Shown: piece after piece, positions 1-12,056 of the stretch
Layout: each line of letters begins with the position of its first letter
Position numbering within the stretch: the first letter of the stretch is position 1
Assembly: GCA_963682175.1 (NCBI GenBank)
Contig: OY821782.1
Coordinates: 26,185,741 to 26,249,740 of the forward strand
Direction: 5' to 3'
DNA length: 64,000 bases
Source: Triglochin maritima
Taxonomy: Eukaryota > Streptophyta > Magnoliopsida > Alismatales > Juncaginaceae
Made by a program: the position numbers and the translations under genes
Notes under the pieces: model-generated
The model's database searches: none
Told to the model about the DNA's origin: nothing
What the model saw: only the letters and a program-made list of their open reading frames with translations

Positions 1-514
1 TCTCTACGGATTTGGATGAAACATTATTTAGTGTGTAAGCCGCAACTTCTAGTGCATAACTCCAAAAGTAAAGCGGCAATTCAGCTTGACTCATCATTGA
101 TCAAACCATGTCGAGTAATGTCCTATTCCTCCTTTCGGATACCCCATTCCACTGAGGTGTACCGGGAGGGGTGAGCTGTGGTACAATACCACACTCCTTT
201 AGGAATGAGTCAAATTCGGTACTTAAGTACTCACCTCCACTATCTGTTCGTAGAGACTTGATTTTCTTGTTGAGTTGGTTCTCTACTTCATTCTTGAATT
301 CCTTGAACTTGTCAAAGGATTCACTTTTGTTTCTCATTAGATAAATATAGCCATAACGAATATAGTCATGCGTGAATGTAATGAAGTACCTAAAACCGTC
401 TCTTGCACTAGTACTCATCGGACCACATACATCGGAATGTATCAAATCCAACAAGTCATTCGCTCTCGGTCCTTTCTTCTTGAAGGCCTCTTGGTCATTT
501 TGCCCATTAGGCAA
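1..514 (-). pseudogene. Copia integrase core, partial
   Basis: Frame 514-101 encodes a Copia integrase core with the first catalytic Asp in HSDVCGP, the second in RTDSGGEY and the Glu in NGVSERRN, in the right order and spacing for the DDE domain. The reading continues in another frame to base 1 with the conserved continuation around AELPLYFW and AAYTLNNVSSKSVE, so one frameshift lies near base 100. The upstream junction with the GAG-pre-integrase frame (overlap 442-514) is a second frameshift. Reverse transcriptase would lie left of the window. Confidence 0.88.
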
Positions 515-1330
515 GGTTCACATGTCTCCAATGATTTAAAATCAAGTTGACCAAGAAGGTTAGCTTCTTGCAATTTTTTGATGCGTTTTTCATTTATGTG
601 ACCAAGACGATAGTACCACAAGAGTGTATCATTCACGTAAGTAGTTTTAAGCCTTTTGTTATTGATGTTTAAGATTTGTTTATTATTCAATTCAAGCAAA
701 TAGAGATCATTCCTCACGAATGCATTTGCATAGAAAATACCATTCTTCGATATAGACAAGCAAGAAATTGAAATATTTATATTAAATTTATCCATATCCA
801 AACATGATACAGAAATAATATTCTTGCTAATCGAAGGCACATAATAAACATTCTTTAAACATAAATTTAAACCACTAGATAATCGAAGCTCCACAGAACC
901 TTGTGCAATCGCAGCAACGCTCGCACCATTTCCGACCTTCAAAATCATCTCGTTATTCACGAGTTCCTTCCTATCCTTTAGTAGCTGCACATTAGAAATT
1001 ATGTGAGCACAAGATCCGGTATCAATTACCCAATCATGGACAGTGGTGGCTAAATTTATCTCAATAACAAATATACCTTTGGCCTTTTGGGTGCTTACGT
1101 TCAATCACTCCATTGTCAAGGTCTTCCTTGTACTTGGGGCAATTTGGCCGGATGTGTCACTTTTCACCGCAGTGAAAGCACTCCGTGTTGGGAGTCGGAG
1201 ATTTCGAAGAATTCCCCCTTGAGGCACTCGCACGAGCACCTCCTACTCCCTTGCTCTTGATTGACGTATTTTTAGTGAATTTGCCTTTACCTTTGGTGAT
1301 CTTGTTGCTCTTTCCATGGATTATTACACC
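442..1330 (-). pseudogene. Copia gag end, protease and GAG-pre-integrase
   Basis: From 1330 downward the minus strand encodes a Lys/Ser-rich gag tail followed by a CCHC zinc knuckle (C-FH-C then H and C near 1140-1180) that contains an in-frame stop. The next frame (1104-442) has the aspartic protease motif DWVIDTGS near residue 25, then the GAG-pre-integrase domain (LLWYYRLGHINEKRI) and the integrase zinc-binding end with CEPCLMGKMTKRP. The internal stop and the frameshift into the integrase show it is dead. The gag region upstream of the knuckle is deleted where the LTR segment begins. Confidence 0.85.
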
Positions 1331-2370
1331 CCATAATATATACACCTCATATGAATTTATTATGATTCTAATTATGTCAATTATCATGACATATTGATTT
1401 TATTCATTCACCACATGTGTCCTATTTTCACATGAAACCCGACACATCATATGAACTTAAAATCAAACCTCTTGTTTCCTAGTTTTGTGGTGTGACCTAT
1501 AAGAGGATCTAAGCCAAATTGGTAGTGATATTAAACACTTAATATCTCAGACTATAAGTGGTATCTAGCTACACATTATAGTCACCCAATTAGCATAGAT
1601 GTCTTTGTTCCACCCGAACCGAAACACGGTCCATTTAGTGATGTAAGTGCACCACTTGCGTCTGTCCCTTGCCTCATGATATTAAGAATATATACCAAGT
1701 AGAAATGTGTCACCTTTGTATTATATTCATTTCTTGATCTCTTTAAGCTAATTATAACTATGTAACTTAACTCAAGTCACATTGTGCACATTATAATTTT
1801 GCTTTATCAAAGGGCCCACTAATATCATCACTCAATTAAGAGGGGCAACGATAATCATTTGACTAGCTATCTTTTCCAGCACAAGTCATGTTCAACCAAC
1901 TATTGCCTTTATCAGTATACTCATTGATAGCTTTTGACAATAATCAAATTAAGCACTTCTTGAGTGAAAAGATATAAGTCTCATATCTTAGGATCCAAGA
2001 CACAGTAAAACATTAATGACACGAAACACAATTCCATAATGTTTTACTTGTTAGGTTTATTCAATATATAAAAGTAATATTTTCCTCTTTTATATACTCG
2101 TGTCGTCAATTATTTGTAGAGCTACAACAATCGATGACCAACACGACAATCTTATCTCGGTGATTAATGTTCCATGTTAATTACCATGATTGTGAATAAC
2201 TTTTGATTTATGTAAACCATTATCTTTTAGAGCTCTACGGTTAAGGACCAAACACCTCTTCCTTAACACTTCCAAAAGACGAATACCATAATCAATGAAC
2301 AAAATGTTTGCACATCCAATTCATAATAATTGACATATAAAAGTAAAATTTTTAGAAGACATTCCTTTCA
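1321..2370 (-). repeat. Partial LTR (first half) of the Copia element
   Basis: Read on the minus strand it begins TGAAAGGAATGTC at 2370, like TGAAAGGAATGTG and TGAAGGGAATGTG at the starts of the two solo LTRs at 15971 and 60840, and runs parallel with them (same GAAGTGTTAAGGAAGAG and GGTCACACCACAAAACT landmarks) until a GGGGTGTAAT stretch near 1325. The second LTR half, which in the other copies carries GGTCGACC palindromes, is absent. Confidence 0.8.
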
Positions 2371-2640
2371 AATGTTGCCCCCGTCCTCGACTGGACTGAT
2401 GTATCACCTCCTCCTGTGGCCCCAAGTCATACCGGCCCCCATCGTCACTCTCCTCGTGACTCCTCAACTCATCTGAATCATCCTCGTCGTCGAAAGAATC
2501 CCCAGGTGTATGACGACGACGTAACAAATCTCTCTTTCTCCTAACTGAAGCAGAAATACCACGTGTACATGGATGACGGGGACCTGACTCGTCTGCTACA
2601 CTACGTACCGTGCGTAAGGGAATTGATTTTCCTTTTCCTC
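2371..2640 (-). pseudogene. Unidentified coding-like remnant
   Basis: The minus strand from about 2570 to 2380 stays open and encodes a basic segment (RRKRDLLRRRHTPGDSF) followed by an acidic one (DDEDDSDELRSHEESDDGG). The GC content is clearly higher than the flanking DNA, as expected of an exon fragment. It has no recognisable domain and is cut off abruptly at the start of the Copia LTR at 2370, so it is probably the broken end of an older gene or element that the Copia element entered. Function unknown. Confidence 0.3.
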
Positions 2641-2659
2641 CACGGTAACCCGATGACTA

Positions 2660-3010
2660 TTAATTCAATTTTAAAAATACATTTTTATTAATGGATTTAC
2701 TAAAATAATTAAACTCATTATTAACTTAATAATCGATTTATTTAGCAATTATCACAATTAATCAATAATCATTTACCAAATTCGTACACAACTAATTATT
2801 AACATAATAATAAATTTATTTAGCTATTATCACAACTTTTAATCAATAATTCATTACTTAAAGAATTAAACTAATTAACTTAATAATCGATTTATTTATT
2901 AATTATCGCAATTTATAATCAATAAATGATTTACTAAACTAATTTAACTCATTATTAACATAATATTCAATTTATTTTAAATTTATCTCAATTTATAATC
3001 AATTTACGGC
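2660..3010. repeat. AT-rich tandem repeat, about four diverged units of ~80-90 bp
   Basis: Each unit contains ATTAACTTAATAATCGATTT or a close variant, then TTATC(A/G)CAATTTATAATCAATAA. Copies begin near 2710, 2797, 2873 and 2955. It lies directly downstream of the CSLD 3' end; a run of A residues follows at 3044-3059. Confidence 0.65.
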
Positions 3011-3281
3011 GACGAATAGCAGTTAAGGAAAATATCGACCTTTACAAAAAAAAAAAAAAACCTGCACTATACTTGCACTTACAATTCCTTGTATCAAACT
3101 TCTCGTTACAATTCCAAAAAAGGAAGGAAAAAACCCCATCACAACACTGTATGTAAACCAATCAAGTCTCAAGAAACACTCAAACAATTATAGAACCGAA
3201 GGGAAAAAATGTCCAAACGAACGACACTTCCTGATTTGTTTTGTCTTGCAAAAATAACCAACTCCTGTCGATCCTCTCCTT

Positions 3282-6200
3282 CTAAGGGAACGTAAAAGCC
3301 CCACCGATCTGATCGTTGGCGCCTTCCGGCGGCTTGATGGAGACCCAAAGAAGAGAAATAGTGATAGCAATAAGCCCGGACCAAACAAACACAATGGTGG
3401 GAGTCTTCCCTCTCCTCCCCATCAACCCCTTGGCAAAAGGGTACAAGTGAGCCAACACCCAGAAGCTAAAGAACACCCCTCCGATCAGCTTACTCCACTC
3501 CGGTATTGTGCTGTAGATGGTCCTGCTGAAGCCGACCGCGATGGCTATGAGGTTCACCATCATGATGGTGATGGGCGGGATCATGAGTGATGTCCACTTG
3601 ACAAGGTAGAGTTCCGCGAAGTCGTCGTCGTTTTCGTCTCCGGTGGATTTGGAGGTGAGTGTGAAAGAGATTTCGATACCAGCTACGACTTTGAGGAGTC
3701 CCTGGATGACGGCTGCGAAATGGGCGGATGTGCCTCCGATGAGCCAGAATTGCTCGTTACGCCACCACTCTTCGAGTTCGATTCCGGACCACTTGATCTC
3801 GAGCAGGGCGAGGGCGACGAGGGTTAGGGAGATGATGAGGAGGTAGACGAGGAATGTTACGTTGAGTGTCTGGACAATGAATTGGCCGGAGAAGAGGGAG
3901 AGGGCCGGAAGGAAGCAGTATACGATAAGAAAGATCGAGGTGAATGGGTAGATGCCGACGTTCAGGTAAGCGACACGCTGGAGGATCTGTTGAAAAAAAA
4001 AGTTGCTTAAAAATTCAAAATGGAAAATGTAAGGTCAATTGCATGCAGACCTTCATCTTTGAGGAGGCGAGGATGGCATTATTACGGGAGAAGAAGATCT
4101 CGACGGAGCCAGTGGCCCACCGGAGCACCTGGTGGAGCCGATCAGTAAGATTGATGGGAGCTGTGCCGCGGAAGGCATCGCGCTTGGTCACACAGTAGAC
4201 TGATTTCCAACCACGATTGTGCATACGGTAGCCAGTGACGACATCTTCAGTCACTGAGCCATAGATCCAGCCCACCCTGTCGCCCCACTCAGTCTTGTCC
4301 TCATACCAGCAGGAAATCACACTTATGGCTTCCGCCACAGTGGAGGCGTCGAGGAGCTCACGAGGAATGGTCAACGCTCCCGGAGGACGGCCGTTCTGGA
4401 CAGCAGGGTGATCAGCTAATGGACGGCCTGGGGTGAATGATTAAGTTCATTTATGGGTTAGAAATTAACTAATTAATGTTCTACTTAATTAGTCTCAACT
4501 AAATATACTGATATACATATTTATATTGTACAAACAAGATTAGAAGTAAATTCCACGGTTTGACGAATGTGATACTTAATTTTGATTAACTGAAATACTT
4601 TTTGACTGATTCACTGTAATAAATTCAATACATACCTTGATACTCAGCCACGGGGATGGAATCAATGAGAAAGCTAGAGTTGCCAAACTTCTTAGGAAAG
4701 GTGGACAAATTCATATCCGCATCATCAGGGTCCCCCATCCTAAGCGCCCTAGTCTCCTCGTCGACGGCCACGCCCTTGTCTTTCTTCCTCGACCCAGGCA
4801 AGCAACACCCGCACCAGCTCCTACCTCTCTCCTTGTTCCTGGGCGGGTCAAATCCATACAGCGCCACCCTCCTAAACAGACAACCGGTTCCGACGTAAAC
4901 TGGTCCCATCAGCCCGTCCAGAGCCCTCATGTTCACGTCGAAAAAGACGGTATTGTGATTAGCATATCGATCTGAGGGGTCAATCCCCTCGAACCGCTGT
5001 GGGAACTGGACGTAGCAGATTCGGTCACCGCCACGGTCCATCATGAAGCACATACCCTCGCGAATTGCTTGGGAGTTGTAGATGTAATGGTCGCAGTCGA
5101 GATTGAGCATGAAGGGCCCGTTCGACATGATGGCGGATGCGCGGACGAGCGCGTTCATGGCGCCGGCCTTCTTGTTGTGGTCGTAACCCGGGCGCTTCTC
5201 TCGCGACATGTAGACGAGCATTGGGAGACGGATGTCCACGTCCGTAAAGTCAACTAGGTTGCCCTCGTCATTTGTGCCGTGAATGGGCTCGTCGCTTGGT
5301 GGCTTCAACATCACCTGCGTGCCAGGAAGAAGTTGTTGAGTTTAGCTATGTCTATGTTTCGATTAATTCATTTGTGGTAAATTCGAGTTTTGAATATAAT
5401 AATAAAAAATGATTAAGCATGTGATTTTAAATCGAAGAATATATTATTTTTTCAGAAAGATAAACAAGTACTTGTTTTTCTTACGAACTTTAATTTTGTA
5501 TTTTGTCTGAACTCGATTTTACAACCTTCAATTCTCTATTTGAATATGAGTGTATGAGATTTAGATATTTTCAGTGTGGTATATTGAAGTCAAATTACTA
5601 AATCTCATACACTCATATTCAAATCACATGCACAAACGGCAAGGATCGATGAAAATGCATTAAGATATCTTACATGCACATCACTTTCAGGTCATCCACG
5701 TTCTCTCATTCATATCTAAAATCAACATTCGATTTTTGTATGAGCGAGGTCGCTTTTGTATATTAACCCTTCACTTTCTTCATATTCACAGGTTTTGGTC
5801 GAAATTAATCTAATTAGAAACAAACCCTTGATGTGGTTGTAGAGTTGATACCTGTATAATCCCAGCATGGTCGCCCTTGGCATGGTCAGAAGAAGGCACC
5901 GCCCAAGTTCCAGGCCAATGTGTGCCATCAGCCATCCAAGTCGCCTTTGGTATCTTGATTGGCTCCACCACCTCATCCGTCGGTCGCTCTCTTTGTAACT
6001 TCATGGCCTTGATCTCCTCCCTTGCGTGGTAGGCGTCTGATCGCCGACGAATAGAGTCAGGCAACCCGTTGATACGGATCTTGAACTCGTCGTACTCACG
6101 CTTCACTTTTCTCCTGTCCTTGACGAAGTCCGTCCGGACCTGTACATTGCAAGCTTAATCAAGTGTGCATCGTATATGGGTGTTCCATCAATTATGAAAA

Positions 6201-9200
6201 ATTGGAGGGTGTGATAAAAAGTTTAAAGGAAGTTTCTATTAGATAGAGATAAAGATTCAACCAATTCAATTGGTTTCAACCTTAAAAGAAGCCCAAATAT
6301 GACCTCTTTAGAAAGGGACTTTCTTGGTTAAGCAGAGATGGATCGACCCAAACACCGTTTAATTTACAGATGTGTCATATCCGATACGGTCTCAAGGGCT
6401 TGTCGGTATTACAGTCTAGTAGTAGCCAAATTGAGGTGGCTAACTCAGCTAGTGCCACTAAGATAATTGTAGTGATTGCATGGATTAGTGGTTTTCTTCT
6501 TCGCCCTTCTCTTACCATCGTAAAGAGCAATGTTTTCTAGTCACTATTATAATAAAAAAAGCAAGCATAGGTGGTAAACTGATGGCGTAGCCAAACGGGT
6601 CAATAAATAAGTAGGCACAGCAAAATATATATCAATGTCCTTGGGAATAAAATGATAAAAGAGAATTTGTAATTAATGAGAAGAAGAAGACCTTGTTCTT
6701 GTAAGGGTCCTTCTTCAGAGTGAAGTAGCTCTCGGGATTCCTCGGCTCGATATTATGTTTCCGGCAGAATGGCACCCAAAGATCAGCAAAACTGGACGCC
6801 TCCGCCATCGCCTCGAATGTCAGCAGCGCCCCACCGTCATCAGACACATAGCAAGACAACTTCTCTACCGGATAATCCGAAGCGAGGATGGAGAGGATTG
6901 TATTACAAGTGACCAAAGGTGGCTCTTTCTCGGGATCGGCGGTGGAGACAAACACGTCCATCCCAGGGAGGTCGGATTTTCCGGTCGGGTTGTGCGGGCC
7001 GGGGGTCTCGAACTTCTCTTTGAGGACCATGAGGTCGGTGGCACGGTTGACTGGACTGAGCTTGGGAAGCTGGTCAAGGAGCCACGAGAAGGCGAACCAG
7101 AGCTCGCAGACGATGGACATGCCCCATAGCCAAATGGCGTCTTGGTTCTTGTTCAGGATTCTCCACCGGAGGAAGAACACTAGGGCTACTAGTCGTATTA
7201 CTATCAAAAGCCTGCGATTGGTGCAATTGTAATTGAGATGGTTGAAAGAATGAAAGTACAAAAATACTCGCAATTAAAACTTATATTATTTACCCAGTAG
7301 ATCAACTTGGATATCTGAGTTACATGATAAGATTTAACTACAAAAATATAAAATGCTTTCATAAATATTTTATCTATTTTTTCTAAAGTTGAATAAGGTT
7401 ACGTCGTCAGCTTTAGAATAATTTGATGAAAGATTACATGTAAAAATACCACTATTGTTTCTTCATGCAGATATTTTCCTCTCTTTCCTCGATCATATGA
7501 CTTTTATGGGTTATTTTTGTGTTTACATTCAATGGAACCACACTAAAGGTTTATAATGGAAACACTTAAGCTTGATGTGCCTTACTTTAGTGAACCAAGT
7601 CAACTTGGTATTAGCACCAATTGATGACTTTTTTGGATGGATTTTCCGTCCATCCTTGCAAATTCTAAAGAAAAATTTGACCGTTTCCGCTCCAAGTTAC
7701 ACAACTTCTGAAAAAAGTTTATATTTTGACTTTATCTGAAAAATATCATTATATTTTCACTTCTTCCCTAAATACCCCTGCCTAAACCGTGTGTGACCAT
7801 GCTCTTCCATTCATTCTCTTTCTTTCTTTCAGTCTTCAAAAAATGTGCAGTGAACAGTTCATATCGTGCACATATCGAGCGCACACTGAAACGATTAGAA
7901 TTATGTTCGTCATAAAACGTCCTCAAAAATCGTACGGTGAAAAGTAGTGTTTTTTCAAAAAATCTAAATTATCGAGAAAATATCGCGCACACATCGAGCT
8001 CATTGAGTTTACAGTTCTCTACACCAAAACGAATCGAATTCCGTTCGTCATAAGACACTCTCAAAAATCGTGCAGTGAAAAGTCGTGTTTTAAAATAAAA
8101 TAAAAATTATCGAGGTTATATCGCGCACATTTCGAGCGCATCGAACTCATCGAGTTTACAATTCTCCACAGCCAAACGATTCAAATTTCATTCATCATAA
8201 GACGCCCTAAAAAATCGAGCACATTCTATCGAGCTACATCGAACGTCTATCGAGCTCCATCGAGCACAACAATCCGACTTCCATCGATTCAATCCACTCC
8301 ACAAAACACTCAGTCTAATCCTATCGAACTCACAAACCTATCGAGCACAACAATCATGTTCCTATCGAACTCATATAGAGTCGATCGAGCTTCGTTGGAA
8401 ACACAGAAGATGTCCGTTTTTGGTATCCAAGCTGTTAGAATTTCTAATAAGTCCCCAAACCCAAAAATAAATCCTCTTGCAACTCCCGCCACCTCACCGG
8501 TGAGGTGGAACGCCGCTTACTCAATGAGGATGAGACCCCCAATCGACCTGTCAGAGTCGGTATAAGGAGTATGAGTCAATTTCAACACAAAACCCCCCGA
8601 AATCACTTTCCGACACATGCACAAACAACTCCCTCAAAATACATCTGCGTCGACAACAACGGGGAATGATTGCGTGAAAGAGAGAGAATATGGGTGACAA
8701 AGAGATGTTTTTTGGTGTTTTTAAGGACAATGATTTTTGGGTAAAACGCGAAACATAAGCGTATTTATCAGAGAGAGTCAAAATGTGACTTTTTCCCCAG
8801 AGGTTGAGTAATTTGGAGCATAAATGGTCAAATTTTCCATTCTAAATGGTACGTATATGGAAACAGAACCGGTTCCCTCCCTTTTTTTTATAATCAAGTT
8901 CCTTAATATACTACTCCAATATTGAGTGTAATTGAAAAATCAAACCGTACATTTTGGTTTAAGACGTCTTATTTATTGACATTGAAAATCATAAAATTAG
9001 AGGTACGTTTTCAAAATGATCAAGACATAGAGATATAGAAATGAACTCACTATATTTGTCAATCTCTTGATCTTATATGAAATGATCATGTTTTATGTTT
9101 TTCAATGTGCATCAATAAATCACGTCATAGATCGAAATGCAAAGTTGGAATTCTCAGTTATATTAAAATTCAAAAGTGTATCGACGGAATTTCATCTTCA

Positions 9201-11236
9201 AGTAAATGGTAAGAATTCCGGTCCTTTGGAAATGAAACAGGATTCCCTACATTTCTTTAATGATAATTTCCTCAATATAATTCCAATCTTTAGTATAATT
9301 GAAAATCCTTATTATACATTTTGATCCACGACGTGTGTTATTAATGTACGTTCATAATCTTAAAATTAGATGTACATTTCCAATATGATTAAGACAAAAA
9401 TAAAAATGAATGCATTGTGTTCGGAGAGAAATTAGAAAGTTTGATGTGACATCCGACCCAATTAGCAATCCAAGTTTGGGCCGAACATGTTTAAGTGTTT
9501 AACCAGCCGTATGGGTGTGGGCCCAAGGATTCCGCATCTATAAGATCTACAAACACTAACAAAAAAACTTGGAACCTCCTTGTTCTTTTCGAACCAAGCT
9601 TTAATTTTACACATATTTGGACCTTACGTTTGATGATTTCATGTAAATCTTGATTGAATATGAACTTCGTGAGAAGAAACCGAGAACGTGGCGACCATGA
9701 TCCTTTTCTCCACTTAAATATTTGTTGAGTTAAAATTAGCTCCTGTCCATCTATAGAAAGTATTTAATAATTTTTAATCAAATTGTAACATGTAATTCGT
9801 CTATTCAAATTTAATTCTAGGTCACGGTTAAGTCAAGAATAGAAATCTACCGGTTAAACTTATTTCAGTTGGTCATCTATAGTTTTTTTTTACTTCCCAT
9901 TTTCCCATGTTATGGACCAAGCAAATCCGTCATTTTTTCTCTCTCAATATTTCTTTCGAATTGTAATTCAACTTCAGAAGCGTTTTACTTTGCTATGACA
10001 CAACCATGTGTTTTTAATATTCTCGGTTAAGGATCTACCCAGTAGTAATGCATTTAGTTTACCTGGGAAATGAGAAATACCTTCATCTACAACTTTCCTG
10101 TCGACTAAAATTTGAATAAAAAGGAGGGACAGTCACCTATATGGGCTGAGTACGCCGGCCGGGATCTTCAATTTTCGAGTAAGCGGTCTCCACGGCTTAG
10201 TCATGAGCTCTGGTGGTTGCCCCTGTGGACCTCCGCCGCCACCACCATCGTCGCCCCCATTTTCATCGGGCCAAATTGCGTTTCCGTACCCATACGTACC
10301 CTTCGTCTCGAACAACCACCGGTTGTGATCGAACTCATTCGTTGTCGTGGTCCGATTCAGGTTCGACTTCATAAGTGACAATCTCCTCTCCATCTTCGCT
10401 CCGGATGGGTGTGGTGGTGGCAATGACAGTGGCCTATCGCTCTTCGTGTTCAACAACTCTTCCACCTCGGTCGTCTTGTAAGGTTCCTTGCACCTAATGC
10501 ATGGGAACGATCGAGAAGAAAAACAATGAACATTGTATCGTTTGATAGGAAATATGACTTTGTGCCAATCAAATTCATCATACGTAGAAAATTTAGATCA
10601 AAGTCTAATGAAAATGTAATGGCAGTTACTAAATTCTACATTAATCTTTGGACTACCAATTGAGAGTGAGTACGTCACTTGGTTTTGGTCTTAACACTGG
10701 ATAGTTAAGATTAACGATCGATCAAAGTAGAGATGGAAGTCTTGTTATCTTACTTACCCTGGACATAATGCCCCTCCGCCTTTCGCCGCGTCCACAAAGC
10801 ACTCTTTGCATATCCGGAAGTCGCATTCACAGGGGAGGATTTCGTTCCCATGATTGTCGACCATGGCCTTCGAATCGCAGCCCTCAACAACACAATTGGC
10901 TCCTTTGTTGCGAGGCCTTTCGTCGTCCTCAACCACCTTGTCCATCACATGAGCCCTTGTCACGTTGTTGAACCCACCGGTGAAGAGAGAGCTGGAGACA
11001 TACTGTTCCTCCACATTCGCAGCCATCGACGGGTCCATGGCCATCTCCACCATCGGCTGGTTGTCAGGCGTTGGAGGGAAGTGGACATGGTAGTTTGCGA
11101 ATTCCCCGCTAAGATCTGAGTCTAATGAGTCCCTTGAGTAGCTTATGAAGCGTCCGGAGGAGGTTCTCCGCCCGAATTGGACTGCTGGGGGCGTCGTGCC
11201 GGATGGCTTCCCGTTCGTTTTCGAATTGGATGCCAT
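3282..11236 (-). CDS. CSLD: Cellulose synthase-like D protein (CSLD1/CSLD4-like), seven coding exons
   Basis: GT2 glycosyltransferase that makes beta-1,4-linked glucan or mannan at the Golgi or the plasma membrane of tip-growing cells. Exons (minus): 11236-10758, 10493-10137, 7211-6692, 6139-5852, 5314-4636, 4427-4051, 3986-3282; every intron is GT-AG and phases join to a 1134-residue protein, normal for CSLD. Visible parts: FGRRTSSGR near residue 21, RING-type zinc finger with eight Cys at 115-161, two membrane segments near 280-325, catalytic DDG at 403, DCD at 621, a Cys-rich class-specific insert ([14 protein letters not shown]), TED at 834, QVLRW at 874, then six membrane segments. The N-terminus starts MASNSK, and the [15 protein letters not shown] and [11 protein letters not shown] stretches resemble pollen-expressed CSLD1/CSLD4. 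The start ATG is the first in frame. All key residues are intact, so it should be functional. The exact paralogue (D1 or D4) is inferred from remembered features only. Confidence 0.95.
5538..5624. repeat. Perfect 26-bp inverted repeat in CSLD intron 4
   Basis: 5538-5563 and 5599-5624 are exact reverse complements (arms begin ATTTGAATATGAGTGTATGA) separated by 35 bases. The intron RNA could fold into a 26-bp hairpin. No flanking duplication was noticed. Confidence 0.85.
7670..8838. mobile_element. Non-autonomous Mutator-like element in CSLD intron 2
   Basis: Ends are inverted: the left end starts GAAAAATTTGACCGTTTCCG and the right end read backwards starts GGAAAATTTGACCATTTATG; similarity continues for about 75 bases. 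It is flanked by the 8-base direct repeat ATTCTAAA at 7662-7669 and 8839-8846. The subterminal stretch (CACTTCTTCCCTAAATACCC and TGCCTAAACCGTGTG) matches the left arm of the 11.2-kb element at 41679-52884, so it is a short relative. The interior has no gene and consists largely of scattered TCGAGC/TCGAAC motifs between 7870 and 8400. Confidence 0.85.
8880..9425. repeat. Diverged direct duplication inside CSLD intron 2
   Basis: The stretch 8887-9050 and the stretch 9245-9415 are two diverged copies in the same orientation, sharing AATATACTACTCCAATATTG-like, TACATTTTG and AAAATTAGA(G/T)GTAC landmarks. The remainder of the intron (9430-10136) shows nothing I recognise. Confidence 0.5.
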
Positions 11237-11640
11237 CAGGTCCGCTCAACCAACACTAATTTACCAAAAAATTCAGAATAACAAAACTCATAAGAAATTT
11301 GTAATAATAGTGTGCTCTACCATTTAAATAGGAACACAATTACAAAAAAAACGAACTATCTTACAATTGTACCAAGTTTTATCATGTCATGTATAATCTT
11401 CCCCATTTGATTTCAATAAAATCATGACAAATGACAAATGGAGGAGACAACAACACACCTGAGTTGCTTCTATGAGAAAATTGGTATTGAAAGGAGCCAA
11501 CTTTGGCTCCTACAATTCCATGGATCCTTCTAAGACCGACCGCAAAGAGGTTGAACGATTTCTCTATAGTGGATGAGACGAGAAACAAAAAAAACTTTGT
11601 GTGTTAATGTTCCATGTTACTATTGGAGGAGATCTAAATG
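11237..11640 (-). promoter_or_regulatory. Probable CSLD promoter and 5' leader
   Basis: Upstream of the CSLD start on the minus strand there is a TATTTAAAT box at 11329-11321, about 85-90 bases before the ATG, which would give a short leader. An 18-base palindrome, GGAGCCAACTTTGGCTCC (11493-11510 region), lies farther up. No transcript evidence is available, and a leader intron (an AG sits at about 11263) cannot be excluded. Confidence 0.3.
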
Positions 11641-12056
11641 TGGGGGGGAGACCAAGATTTTAACTTTGAGTTGGTATGGACGTGAGGAGAGAGGTGGATT
11701 TATTTACTTGTTTCTTTTGGAGAAAAATATTGGATTGGAAGTGTTCGTGCAATGTTCCTGCACATCACAATTCACAAGTTCAGTCCTTCTCCCGCCTTCA
11801 CCTTGCCTAATTTACCAAAATGCCCTCATTCTAATATTTCAACCTTTTGGGGTTCTTGTAGTCAAATTGTTACAATGTTTACTGAATTCTGCGAAGGAAA
11901 GAAGTTACCTTATGCTTGAGATAGTTAATTTTTTCAGAGAAATTTACCAAAATGATCTCGCAGTGACTTTACCAAATTGTTACAATGCTTTGTGTTTCCC
12001 CAAAAAACTACAAATGGATAACCCACCACATATGTAATAATGTAATGTACTAAATA
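11641..12056. other. Intergenic, nothing recognised
   Basis: No gene, repeat border or structured site was seen here. The open frame over 11573-12037 on the plus strand encodes low-complexity, non-conserved sequence and is taken as chance. Confidence 0.4.

Larger units (their letters stand above)
1..2370 (-). mobile_element. Ty1/Copia LTR retrotransposon, truncated and decayed
   Basis: On the minus strand this reads LTR segment (2370 to 1321), then gag zinc knuckle, protease, GAG-pre-integrase and integrase, leaving the window at base 1. The protease-integrase order before reverse transcriptase is the Copia order. The LTR part matches, base by base over about 1 kb, the first half of the solo LTRs at 15971-18064 and 60840-62889, but here the sequence jumps from mid-LTR directly into gag, so the second half of the LTR, the primer site and most of gag are missing. 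Several stops and frameshifts make it non-functional. Target duplication cannot be checked because the other end lies outside. Confidence 0.85.

Noticed and set aside
11573..12037. 154-codon plus-strand frame upstream of CSLD
   Set aside because: No conserved feature, mixed composition and overlap with the presumed CSLD promoter.
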